Shown: positions 34,811-45,749 of the stretch, piece by piece
Position numbering within the stretch: the first letter of the stretch is position 1
Layout of the letters: every line of letters starts with the position of its first letter
The notes under the pieces: generated by a model
Told to the model about the DNA's origin: nothing
Seen by the model: only the letters and a program-made list of their open reading frames with translations
Database searches by the model: none
Assembly (NCBI GenBank): GCA_030407315.1
Contig: JALQPE010002477.1
Span: 1-64,000, forward strand
Source: Asparagopsis taxiformis
Taxonomy: Eukaryota > Rhodophyta > Florideophyceae > Bonnemaisoniales > Bonnemaisoniaceae
DNA length: 64,000 nucleotides
Direction: 5' to 3'
Program-made: the position numbers and the translations under genes

Positions 34811-35004
34811 TATAAGGGCTGGAGTGGCTCTGGGGATTACAGAAAGGTGTTTTATCTGTCCGTAAAGCTTCTGGCTTGCGCATTAGGGCTGGCAGAATGC
34901 ATCGATTTTTGGTCATCAGATTCTCACAACTGCAGATATGATGAATTTCGGCCATGGCCAAAATTCAACTTTGTCGGAACGACGTAGATTTGGACTGGAT
35001 GCCT

Positions 35005-35105
35005 CCAAGTGCATGCACTTGAAAGTGCACTTAGTCCAAAAAATTGTCCAGAGTACGCTCCCAGGCGATGGCCTGGAAGTGTACTCTGGACAAGTTTTTG
35101 GACCT
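35005..35105. repeat. Long inverted repeat
   Basis: GTCCAAAAAATTGTCCAGAG at about 35034 pairs with CTCTGGACAAGTTTTTGGAC at about 35083, with more pairing inward (TACGCTCCCAGGC/GCCTGGAAGTGTA). Confidence 0.8.
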
Positions 35106-35640
35106 GGAAGAGGTTGAATTGCACAATGCTTGTGTTGAAATGAAACATTTATATGGCCCATTCTTTACTTGGACAGCTGAAATCCTATCTACTCGAGAGT
35201 AAAGTATATAAAAACTGGAAACAGACGGTTTTGTATTGTCAATGTGCCACAAGGCACCAAGAGTAGATTTTGCCCTCCGATAATCTATGGTTGATTTCAG
35301 AGAGGATAACCGCGTGCAGTCACAGGACATGTGTTACCAGATCCTTCCCAGAGGTCCTGGAGGTGTTCACACCAACTCCAGCCCACTTTAACGAGTTTGA
35401 ATTTCGAAAGTCAGAATCTCTGTCGTGAGAAAATTGAACCATTTCCGACCACGTGGTAGAAATTTCGTACACTCCTCCAACCATACTAGACACAACACCC
35501 AGCTCAAACCGGGTGTAAACAACAAAATGTGTTACCTAATGCCGCCTACAGCCGTCCATACCATTCCTATACCCTGTTTCCTGACTTCATAATTCCTTCC
35601 TCACCCTTCCCTAGGTCGGAAAAGGACGGAAGTCCCTGCC

Positions 35641-36105
35641 GCTTACAGCGGAAGCAATTTACCAGGGATGCTTACAGCAAAGTCATCGTTACGATGACTT
35701 TGCTGTAAGAAAATAAATCATTACAGCAGCCATGATTTTTTACCCGGTAAAAAAATTCTTGGCCACTGTAATTGAAACGCTTTCTTACAGCAAAGTCATC
35801 GTAACGATGACTTTGCTGTAAGAAAATAAATCATTACAGCAGCCACGATTTTTCACCCGGTAAAAATTCTTGCTGATTTTTTACCCGGTAAAATTTCTTT
35901 GGCCACTGCAATGGAAACGTTTCCTTACAGCAAAGTCATCGTTACGATGACTTTGCTGTAAGAAAATAAATCATTACAGCTGCCATGATTTTTTTACCCG
36001 GTGAAAAAATTCTTGGCCACTGTAATGGAAACGCTTTCTTACAGCAAAGTCATCGTAACGATGACTTTGCTGTAAGAATCCCCGGTAAACGGCTTCCGCT
36101 GTAAG
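35641..36105. repeat. Fold-back element D4
   Basis: Outer ends CTTACAGCGGAAGC and GCTTCCGCTGTAAG match as inverse repeats. Four TTACAGCAAAGTCATCG hairpins lie inside, spaced by TTACCCGGTAAAA words. It is the largest copy of the family. Confidence 0.9.
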
Positions 36106-36520
36106 GGGCTGAGAGTTCCGTCCCCCTCCCACCTAGGGAAGGGTGAGCAAGGAATTGGGAAGTCAGGAACATGGCTCAGCAGAACGTTTGTACGGCTGTG
36201 AGTGGCTTCCAGGAGCATTCTGTGTCATGTGTTATCTCAGCAACGTCTCTTATAGTCGAACCTCACGGGTTGTCAAGGTCTAAAACTAGTCCCCCCTACG
36301 GTCTAGCTAGTGAAATCATGTAAAGTTGTAGACTAATACAAAAATGTAGCAATCAATAGGCTTAGTAGCACTAAACTATGACATGAAGGTCAGATGTATA
36401 GATGAAAATAGAAAGGTGGGCTAAGCGAATAATGTTGAGATGAGAAGGACAGAACTTCATAGCAGGGAACAATAGCATAGGTTTTAATACTTCTCGTATG
36501 CTATCTATTGCTCCTGTCAT
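36106..36520. other. No recognisable gene
   Basis: AT-rich segment between the fold-back array and the 3' end of the dioxygenase gene. It may hold that gene's terminator. Confidence 0.35.
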
Positions 36521-36524
36521 ACTT

Positions 36525-37921
36525 TTAATATTCGACGGTGTGGATGTGGTCCGTGAGGACGTCCTTCTCAGTCTTCAAGTAGATGTGGCCGCGCGTGGGC
36601 AGACCATAGACTAAATTCTGCTCCCACAGGAAGATCTCCTCACCTGAAGCCGACCCCGTAATGGTAAAGGTCACCGCGATCAACTAAGACGGAATAGGGT
36701 GGCACATAAAAGTGGTTAACGGGAACCTTCCACATGTCGGCGTCCGTATGGACCAGGCATACATGACTATAAGGTGCAGCTACTATAAAGAACCCATCGG
36801 ATCCGCTCGACATCATGAAATAGGATGGGGATTGGGTAGGTCCGACTCCTCAAAATTGGGATACTCAGAAGTCCGTGTGCCCATCCTGGTCCGCAGCCCC
36901 ATCTGTTTTAAGAAGCAGCCGTAATCCTGTCTTCGGGAAAAAGACAGGATCCTCACCCTCCATTCCCAACTTCAAGAAATCCGCACAAACACCAAGAGCA
37001 AGCTCTGCCACCAACTTGTTCCTGTACATATCCAAATTCCCCTCCTCCAGCTTGTCGCACAATTCACACCGCGGCAGGGGGAGTCGCCCACGACCACCAT
37101 CTATGCGGTCCTTCGCAGCACCCACGTTGTGGATGAAATGCCACGGCGAAGGATCAAAACCGGGCTTGGCGAAATCTGGGGGCTCGTCCTGTGGTTTCCT
37201 GTCTTCATAATCAGAATCAGACTGCTGGGAGGGTTTCTGTGGCTTTTCAACCTCCTCAACCAGCTGGAACTGTCGAGAAAAGTGACTGAAGAGGTCATGC
37301 GTCGCGCTACCAGCCGTGGACGACTGCAAGAGGCCTTCCACAACAACCACCCCCATGTTGTCCAGCAACGCCGCTTCACCGCAAAGTACTATTCCACCAC
37401 CGAGTCCTCAGCACCTGGCGATGCAGCTGCCAGGAATGCTGCCGCCTTTATTTCCGCCCGCACCGTCTCTACCGTCGTAATTTCCATGTAGTACTTCATC
37501 GGGCTACCAGACGCAATTGCGCTGGGGAGAACGGCGGCCACATTCTCATCGACGATACTGTCGGGAATAGGATTTTCATGGGCGTCGTCGAACTGGAGAA
37601 TCGGCTCCCGAGAACGTCCTCTGGAAGCCGACTTGGATTTCTTTGACGACGACTTTGATGAAGTCTCACTGAGCTTCCTCTTTTAAAAGTACCAAATTTG
37701 GTAGAGGGCTCGGGCGTCGCAGAAGCGGTTTCCCAGTTGCGCTTCCCAAGGATGGAGCTTTTACCCGCATCCTTGGGTGCGCTCTCCAGCTCGACGACCT
37801 GAACAGGGCTCGCACCACCCGCCGTCGCTGTTCCACCACGACCGGAACGACTCTCTTTCAGGCAGGTACTCCTTTTGGGCATCACTTTCCCAGAAGTTTC
37901 CACTCCGGACGATGCAGACAC
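36525..37921 (-). pseudogene. 2-oxoglutarate/Fe(II) dioxygenase, frameshifted
   Basis: The minus strand reads, across frame changes, a basic KRKLSETSSKSSSKKSKSAS stretch near 37.65 kb, then LLDNMGVVVVEGLL (37.33-37.37 kb), then the double-stranded beta-helix signatures. DQDGHTDF near 36868-36890 gives the iron ligands HxD. DRGDLYHYGVGF (about 36648-36685) gives the distal His. RGHIYLKTEKD (about 36557-36590) gives the Arg expected to bind 2-oxoglutarate. The reading ends at TAA 36525. Three or more frame changes break it. The superfamily hydroxylates proteins or oxidises modified bases; fold motifs alone cannot say which. The TET/JBP branch is known to travel with KDZ transposons in fungi, which makes the context notable. 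Confidence 0.6.
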
Positions 37922-38270
37922 GACAGGGGTAGTGGCAGAAACAGAGGCAGCCTCGGAATAGCTGGAAGAATCTAATTGAGGTGGTACTACCTAAATTGGA
38001 TTCTTCAAAGGCAAAGGAATGGAGGATGAAGGGATGGTCAGGGAAATGGAAGGGGAAGGGTTGGCGGAATCATGACCACATGTGACTGGGAGCGCAGCAT
38101 GTGGGATGTGTGGGTCCACCACGTAAAATTGTTTCCGCATTTACATGTCGCGGTAGCCAGTTACGCGCAGGAGCATTTTCCTGGCGTCCTTTCAAAACAC
38201 AGACTTCCGTTTGGGAAAGATGTTCTCAAACTTGGAGCCATTGGAGGGCCTTCCTGGGATGTAAGTCCGC

Positions 38271-38850
38271 TCAGAACCCCTTCTTGGGCACCATCAGCGC
38301 AAAAACTTCGACAACGCGTGAGTGAATGTCGAAGCTCTTGCTCGGGTCACCCACGCTGGGAATGGAGCCATCCAGCATCCTCAACACATCCGAAACGTTC
38401 CAATACTCGGCCACCTCCTTCACGTACCCGAAGATTTCCAACAAACCAGCAATCCATTCCTGCCCAATGGTACCAACCGAGTTCGGTTTCAGCCCGGCCC
38501 ACCAACGGCTACAAGTGTAGTACGCCGTCATCTCGAGGTTGACACAATTTTGGACGTCCGGAGCACCCCTAAACGATCCGTTGAACAACAATTTCACCGT
38601 ACACCCAGCCAGATTCTCCGTCGAAGAGAACTGCACGAACTCTGGCCTGTTCGGAATAGTTTTCTGCAGCCAAATCCGTTTTCAAGAATTGCTCCATCGT
38701 TGCAGACTTCTTCAACCACTAGCCAACGACCTCTGATATTCACTTTGCGAGGTTCAACTTGCACTTCAGACGAACTATACTGGGCAATATTGATGCATGT
38801 CTCGCTTGCTGAAGGAGATTTACTCTTTTCCGCTACTTCTCCGCTATAGT
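38271..38850 (-). pseudogene. Unknown coding segment upstream of the dioxygenase
   Basis: Open minus-strand segment 38271-38636 (WWAGLKPNSVGTIGQEWIAG, WNVSDVLRMLDGS) is preceded in another frame by about 55 coherent codons (KVNIRGRWLVVEEVCNDGAI) at 38.65-38.82 kb. It may be the N-terminal region of the same gene as the dioxygenase or a separate captured gene. No family is recognised. Confidence 0.4.
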
Positions 38851-39002
38851 GCAGAATTATATTTCTCCGCCACTAAATTCAACCATTAAGAAACCTTTCC
38901 TGGCTTTCATTCGATCCAATGAACTGTTTCACCACAATGATTTGTCCTATGCTCATTACTTTATGCACAATGATTGCTATTTCATCCGGGCTCGACCTAC
39001 TC

Positions 39003-40560
39003 AATATCGTTTTGCTATCTTGTATCGCATTCCCTAAACACCATCCTGGCCAAGACGTATCCACTTCCGTTTGTTACGCAGTGATGCTCTAAGCACTAAT
39101 ACTGAATCTGATTTTCTCATGCACGTAGTTCCTACTCGTATACTCTACCATATTCTCGGCCCTATTCACAAGGTGAAAACACGATGTCTCGTTGAATCGT
39201 ACTCGGTGTGATATCTTAAATTAGGATACATTTATATATTGCAATGCAGACTCACTGCTCGCTTGAAACATGAAAATTATAAAAATTCTTCGACACTGCT
39301 GTTTCCTAACCGCCACCATCCACGTGGCCCGCTTTGACTGCCTGCCAAGTGTACTCGGAGCATACAATGACGTTATCGATATATACCATCCACATCATCA
39401 CTGGAAGCGCGGACTCCTCGTCCAGGAAAGTGCGCCATTTTTCTTACTCTTCACCTCCGCCTGTCCTGTAGGCCCCATATGCTAGTGTTTTTCCTATATT
39501 TCTGTAGTGATGACGTCATTCTAGACAATAAAAGGCGGTAGAAGATACGATAATGTGCGCCTCCTCTGCCAGATCATGTGCTTCCAAGCGTAATTCGCAG
39601 CCTAGGTATCGTTTTTCTGGGCCTCCCATCGCACCGCTCCGTTTCAAACTCATCCCTCTATTTTTCTCCTACACGTCATTTCCGCCCGTAGAGTACTACT
39701 TAAACGAAAGATTCTGGAAATCCCTGTTTCCATCTTCATATCCGTCGGAAACAAAGCAACAACCCTGGCCGTGGAAGCCGTATAGATCATCTAAACTGCT
39801 TCCAAAGCGTAAGTTTTAGATCATCAATACGGCTTCCAAGGCCAAAGTTGTTGCTTTGTCTCCGACGGATATGAACCATGATGGTACGTTTCCACAACTC
39901 ACGCCACTAACCCAGTTTTCTATTCGTTTTCTCTTTCTCAGGTTTCCAGTCGGTGAGTGTTCCACTTCTACTTTCATTTATCTTTCTCTCTTACCACTTC
40001 TCCACTAATTTTCTTTTCTGCCTGTGAGTACATATCTCAATTTGGGATGCAATGGTATTTGTTAAGGTACGTTAGTCTCCTAATCACCATCAATTTCCCT
40101 CTCCAATTCAACGTCACTAACTTGTTTCCTTTCTATACATCATTTTTTCTTCTTCTCTTCATTTCCTAGCTTATTCATGCAGCTCAATCAGTTGATAGAT
40201 TTCTAGACTTTTCTAGTAGTTTTAGTTTTACTCGTCGGAATAGTGTTAGTTGTAGTAGCATTTTTAACATAGGGATTGTTTATTCTCAATGTAGCCTGCG
40301 CAAATAAACAAATCCAGAGTGAAGCTTCCCATATCGCACCCTCTTAGATTGCTACCTATCCTACCGCGTATACCTCTCGCTAGCTCATAGTCACTACGAA
40401 ATAAAAATTCCTAGCCGTACTATTCTGTCCATTCCCATATGAATACCGTCCATGCCCCATCCTCATAGCGCTAGAACTGCCTTCCTCTACCCCAGAAAGA
40501 TGCCCACGACAGCGTGACGCTCCATCTCATCCACCACTCCCAGACACCGAATTTTACTAT
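39003..40560. repeat. Duplicated block, copy 1 of element right arm
   Basis: Nearly the whole block recurs at 46763-48318 with few substitutions. It includes a 71-codon frame starting MKIIKILRHCCFL (39270) kept with changes in the other copy (47028), so its coding status is doubtful. Confidence 0.85.
39740..39872. repeat. Long hairpin (arms about 48 bp)
   Basis: ATATCCGTCGGAAACAAAGC near 39740 pairs with GCTTTGTCTCCGACGGATAT near 39851. The inner arms (CCGTGGAAGCCGTAT/ATACGGCTTCCAAGG) continue the stem. The same structure occurs at 47500-47632. Confidence 0.85.
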
Positions 40561-40585
40561 ATCAGGACACTACTTTTACTGTCTC

Positions 40586-40920
40586 CAGGTGCTGCCCAGG
40601 GCAGCACGAAATACTGTCTCCAGGTGCTGCCCAGGGCAGCACGAAATACTGTCTCCAGGTGCTGCCCAGGACAGCACAAAGTACTATCTCCAGGTGCTGC
40701 CCAGGGCAGCACAAAGTACTGTCTACAGGTGCTGCCCAGGGCAGCACAAAGTACTGTCTACAGGTGCTGCCCAGGGCAGCACGAAATACTGTCTACAGGT
40801 ACTGCCCAGGGCAGCACAAAGTACTGTCTACAGGTACTGCCCAGGGCAGCACAAAGTACTGTCTCCAGGTACTGCCCAGGACAGTGAAAATCACTGTCTC
40901 CAGGTACTGCCCAGGACAGT
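40586..40920. repeat. 35-bp tandem array
   Basis: Nine to ten copies of a unit holding the palindrome GTGCTGCCCAGGGCAGCAC and ACTGTCTCCAG. The copy of this arm at 48.3 kb has only about three units, so the array has changed length since duplication. Confidence 0.9.
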
Positions 40921-41266
40921 GCACCGTGTTGGTTCCATCTATTGTCCCAGGCAGCGTATTTCACTATCCGGCCATGTTGCCTTGGCCAATACAAAACACT
41001 ATCCGCCAACACTGCCCAGTACAGTAAATTACATCATATCCAGCTATTGAATAAATCATTAATTTTTACTGTCTCCATTCACTGCCTCAGACAGTACTGT
41101 GAGACAGTGTTTTTTACTGTCTGCAGACAGTGTTCCGTACTGTCTGCCAGACAGTGCAAATCACTGTCTCCAAGTGTGGCATTAATTTTCATTTGCCGCA
41201 TAGTGATTTTTACTGTCTCAGACAGTAAAAATCACTGTCTCGCAGTACTGTCTGAGGCCCCCTTTT
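40920..41266. repeat. Right subterminal array of the CACTA-like element
   Basis: Repeated ACAGTG, ACTGTCT, and CAGACAGTAAAAATCACTGT words lead to the terminal inverted repeat. Strongly similar to 48475-48827. Confidence 0.85.
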
Positions 41267-41279
41267 CAACACCGTAGTG
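41267..41279 (-). repeat. Right TIR of the CACTA-like element
   Basis: CAACACCGTAGTG, exact inverse of 26738-26750. The flanking TG matches the left flank. Confidence 0.9.
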
Positions 41280-44117
41280 TGTACTGCTCCACGGCCCTCC
41301 CATTCCCAGGGTGTGCCTCCAATTCAGGAAGACATTCGTCTATACCATGGTATGAATCTCAAATTGACTTTGCGCGCTCCTTCCAAGAACATCATGGACC
41401 TACTGAGTTCATTTCGGTTTGAGCACAGCCCTTCGGGCTCTACCGTATTGTACGCTAAAGGAACGCAGTCTTTCCTTGTCCGGAGGCCACCGCCAGATAT
41501 CAACTTCTCTACTAATGAAACTGCATGGTTTGCATACGAGTCGGTGGCGTCGAAACTGAAGAACCTCTGGAGAGCTGGTGATATTTGCACACTTCTGAAA
41601 ACTACAAAACTGTCTTCTTCAGTTCCAGCGTCTTCTGGCTTTGCACACCTCATTGTTCACCGTCATCTCCGCTTACGAAACAGTTATTCCCCTTATCTAT
41701 TAGCGATTGTTCCAGAAACCTCTGCTGCAGATCTCTCTGCTGCTTATCGTTCCTTCTCTGCTACAGTTCTTTCTGTTGAGGCATCTCCACCGCAACATAC
41801 AATGCGTTCGAACCCCAGATCCACGAACGCCACCAAGTCCTTCGGCACTCTACATGATGGTACCCCGTACTTCATTTACAGAATCCTGTTGTACTGCGAC
41901 GGGTTCTCCCAGTACAACGAAAGGAAGGGGTCAGCCGGTGGCGTGTACATGATTCCTTTGAATCTGCCATGTCATGTTCGATCTTCCAGGCGAGGTGTCA
42001 GAACTATTTCTCTTGCACCGCCAGGTGTTTCTACTAATGCAATCCTCCACGAGATCATCGGAGACATCGTACATCATTCTACACATGGCCTGAGTATGCT
42101 CGACGCCGACGGTAATCACATCCGAGTTTTTTAGATCTTGTCGCCTTCATTGGAGATTATCCAGAAATCACGAACGTTCTAGATTTATTGGGACACAACT
42201 CCGCCTGTCCCTGTCATCTTTGTTCCTTCAAACGAATTCCAAATCATATGACTGAGGCAAGTAGATACTGTTCTACCATTGCAGTGCATAGCCTCGACCC
42301 TGCGTTCATGCGAACTGCGGACAGGACCTTGGTCATCCGTGACTCAAATATTTCCTCAGAAGAGTCCAAATCAATTGGAATGAAAGATGCATCCACTGAC
42401 ACAAAGAAAAGCCCTTGTTTTCTCTTCATTCCGCCCTCAACGAGGCGTTCAGAACTACTCCACGACCGTTCTTTTCAGACGGCTCAATTCTTCCCTACCC
42501 CATTTTGATCCCTACCGTTCCTGCCTCGTTGCTCCCGATCATCTCCTATCCGGAATTGCGAAGAATGTACTTAACATGGCGTTCGTTCTTTTGCCGAGAG
42601 AATATCAAGTACTTGCTGATATTCACATCTGCAATGCTCTCCGAACAAACGGTCTCGTGGCACAACATCGTATCTTCTCTCCTGCAGCATGCAGTATGTA
42701 TAGTATGAGCATATCAGGATTATTTTCCACACTATCAATTGCTCCAGAGGTGTTCACTGATCTTTGCTATACAATCCGTGCAAATACAAATTCGAATTCT
42801 TCTGATGCTCATCCTACCACAGCTTTATCGTTCGACAGTGCTGCCATCCACGAGAAAGGAACTGCTGTTTTATCGACCTACCGCCAGCTTGTGGCAAACA
42901 CTTACTGGTATCCCTCCCTACAAACCGATGGTGTTGGCTGTGTTCAAATGTACAATGAAAACGCTGGCGAGTATTGGCAACATGCTCTGCTGCGTACCGC
43001 GGAAGACTTCTTGACAAATCGGACATGCTATGCCGCCTTTCACCACTCTGTCGTCAGCATTTGGATAAGCCAAACTCCCACAGACTAATAGAGTTATATA
43101 GGCACACCATACCTGCTATGGGACATGTACGCCATTTTGGCGAGCTTGTCTTTGAAAGTGCACATCAGCCATTGAAGAGAATTATATCGAAGTCTAACCA
43201 TCAGCACCCACACCTACAAGCAGTTTCCCATGCCCTCTTCGACGATTGGAAGCATAGAATATCAACAGTTATGAAATATGGTGACGGACATGAACAATTG
43301 CCCTTGTCCGGAAGATCTCCACTTTTGCCCGCACTGAATGATACTGTAAACGCCTCGCATGAAACCATAGGAGAAGTCGGAAGTGACAGGCGTTCAACAG
43401 AGCCCCAAATCAAGCTTGTCACGAACTTACTTTCTCATACTCCTACATTAACGCTTCCAACCATCTATTCTACCCATTGGTTTTGAAAGACAAGTGGGTA
43501 TCTCATTCCACCGATCAGGAGATTCCTCTAAATGATAGATATTCCATTGAAAAGCTGCTGCTCTCTGCCTTCGCGGAAGAGCCCGGGAGGGAAAACTTTT
43601 TTCATATTTACCAATCCGCATCCGCGGGAAGACAACTGGTACCTTCCCCTTATTCAGTATTTCAACAAAGCTCAGTTCACATCCTGAGAAGGGGTACTGC
43701 ACTCCAATCACTGATTTTCGGGACGTGTCGGCGCCCTTGCTGTGCCAGCCGTACGTGGAATCCGACCGACACTTCTTCTTCGACATAAGCAAGGCATACA
43801 CCTTCCTGGTCTGCGCAATTTGAGTGTTACGTAGAGGGTGGAACTGCTGAGCCGTTCGCAGCTGTGTGGCCCTTACCCCGCCTCTTTCCAAAGGTTCCAT
43901 GGTTATACATGCTAGGAAATCTGGCTTACAGCTTTTACGCCTCACTTCTTCCGTGATTCGAGTTGCAACTATACATGCATGTTCCACAGAACACAAATGC
44001 TCTGCAAACACTACCCTCCACCAGGTCAGCCACTCTTCGGCACTCCTGGATGGCGGTTCACATTACGTCGTCGATAGATCCCTGGGTTACCTCCTAGAAC
44101 GGCATAAACTGTACTGA
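41280..44117 (+). pseudogene. C-terminal part of split DDE transposase
   Basis: Resumes the transposase interrupted at 26,737. The readable DDE core includes LLYCDGFSQYNERKGSAGGV (first Asp, about 41896), FIGDYPEITNVLDLLGHN followed by CPCHLCSF (second Asp and zinc ligands, 42.15-42.22 kb), and GELVFESAHQPLKR (catalytic Glu, about 43141-43180). The tail has DKWVSHSTDQEIPLN and a C-terminal block to 44117. Frame changes near 42130 (a TTTTTT run), 42490-42510, 43050-43085 and 43480 (TTTT) break it. It differs from the 7.5-10.6 kb transposase. It best fits the CACTA/KDZ-like DDE group. Confidence 0.65.
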
Positions 44118-44139
44118 TCCACAACCCGAATATACAATT

Positions 44140-45500
44140 CCTTCGGCAGTCACCGGTTTCGAAACCTGTTTTCATTGTCACCGGTTTCGAAACCTGTTTC
44201 TCCTTCACTGTCACCGGTTTCAAAACCTGTTTCTGCTTGTGTGTGTTCGTCACTGTTTTCGAAACAACTGCCATTGTTCTATTACAATAATTGGGTTACA
44301 TTAGGCAGTCCTTCCACATTTTGCCGCTCTTCTATTCTCGCGTGAAAGCTGCAGCTTTCTGCTGCATGCAGCTTTCTTCCTTTCATGCATTTCATGAAAT
44401 GCAAGTGCACTTCAGAAGGACAGCCTCCGACGTCTGCGGCTTTCCCTCTCCAGTTCAATGCTACATTTCCGCTAAATCACTGCCCTCGGCTGTCAGTGGT
44501 TGTGCAACCCATGGTCTCTTCAACACCTGCTGCCCTCCATCTCATGTTCCACTACTGTGCATACCCATCATTATACCGACAAAAACACATGCCTGTCAGA
44601 GGTTCTCCAACCGATGACATCCTCCGTCCTGGGTTTTCACACAATACCTCTTACGGGCCACATCACACCCTCCCAAGGCGTATCTCTAGCCGTCATCACA
44701 AACTTCTAAATCACTTGGCATTAATGTTCCCAGACTGTGCCAGGTCATTGCTTCAACAGGGCGTCAGAGTGGTTATTTCGTCCTTTCTACGATGATTCTA
44801 TTTTTAATATTCAACCATGATTGTATTGCCAGGCCAGTCTGCTCAAATACATTGACATATGATTGATTTCCGCCGTTCACAGCTGTGACTTGGCAAGCGA
44901 TACTATCCGCTGGCAAGTAGTACGTCGCAATTCACATTGTGTCTTCGGGCCAGTGACCAACAAGCTTGCCAAATCACTCAGCCCACGAACCTAGGTTTTT
45001 CTCTACTCCTGACACCAGCCGCAAGTTGCCAATTATGCTCCTAGACGATCTCCCACTCCTTGCCTCATATAAATACAGAGAGAACTCAATAACATCTCTC
45101 CAGGAAAATCTCGCTCATGCAATTTTCTCACACTATCGTTCCGAACACCTCATCCCTGTTGCACGCTTCTTCACTATCGTTCCGAACACCTCATACCTTT
45201 TCCACGCTTCTTGGAAGGTTCATTTTGCTCATCTATTGTCTACTTCACGTATCATCTTCGTCATTGTATGATTTTGCCGACTCACATTTATCCCAACTCC
45301 GAATGGCCTTCTTCGACAATGGAGACAGCACTACTTTCAAACTATCTCGCACCCTTCAAGTCACCATGTTTCGTTGGTTTGTACTCACCATTTTCAACCG
45401 CTCATAATCCTGCCAGTGGTTGTGCAACCGGTGTTTCCTGAAATCACTCTCCGTTATCATTACCCAGGTTGTGCAACCGGTGTTTTCTGATATCACTCTA
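44140..45500. repeat. Right subterminal region with GTCACCGGTTTCGAAACC motifs
   Basis: Three copies of GTCACCGGTTTCRAAACC lie at 44148-44240. Related words CAGTGGTTGTGCAACC, AGAGGTTCTCCAACCGATGA and GGTTGTGCAACCGGTG lie at about 44.5, 44.6, 45.42 and 45.47 kb. Short palindromes such as GAAAGCTGCAGCTTTC and CATTTCATGAAATG (44.34-44.40 kb) are mixed in. No gene is seen. Confidence 0.65.
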
Positions 45501-45749
45501 CACTATCATTGCCCGGGCTTACCACTTCTTTTTCTTTCCTTGTACATTTCTTCTTTCTTTGCACAGTCTGTACATCAATCACACTCCTCCATCTCAAAAT
45601 TCAAATACCACGAGCCGATACTGTTTTGGTGATGCATCTATCAATCTTCATTATCGTTAATATAGCTCTGTCCTTTCCTTCCAAATAAATATTGCTTCAG
45701 AGCATCTGTTGCCTTCACACCTACACTACTTACCATATCTGTCTTCAAT

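Larger units (their letters stand above)
26738..41279. mobile_element. 14.5-kb CACTA-like transposon
   Basis: Left end CACTACGGTGTTG (26738-26750) and right end CAACACCGTAGTG (41267-41279) are perfect 13-bp inverted repeats starting with CACTA. TG stands immediately outside both ends (26736-26737 and 41280-41281), fitting a 2-bp target duplication. Just inside each end are dense ACAGTAAAA/TTTTACTGT subterminal repeats (26763-27115 and 40920-41258). It splits an older transposase gene. No transposase of its own was found inside, so it looks non-autonomous. Its contents are captured gene fragments, fold-back arrays, and a broken 2OG-Fe(II) dioxygenase. It may itself be composite, because a third matching right end lies at 34798-34810. 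Confidence 0.75.

Noticed and set aside
31271..36105. CRISPR array
   Set aside because: Repeats are long palindromes with variable or repeated spacers, no cas genes are present, and the DNA is eukaryotic.
37441..37491. Plus-strand frame 37129-37491 as a gene
   Set aside because: The minus strand carries the coherent dioxygenase motifs in the same place.
39270..39485. 71-codon MKIIKILRHCCFL frame as a secreted peptide gene
   Set aside because: It recurs at 47028 but the C-terminus differs and changes do not look constrained. It sits in a duplicated transposon arm.
40514..41050. 178-codon frame over the 35-bp array
   Set aside because: Each repeat contributes the same peptide in overlapping frames, and it spans the transposon terminus.
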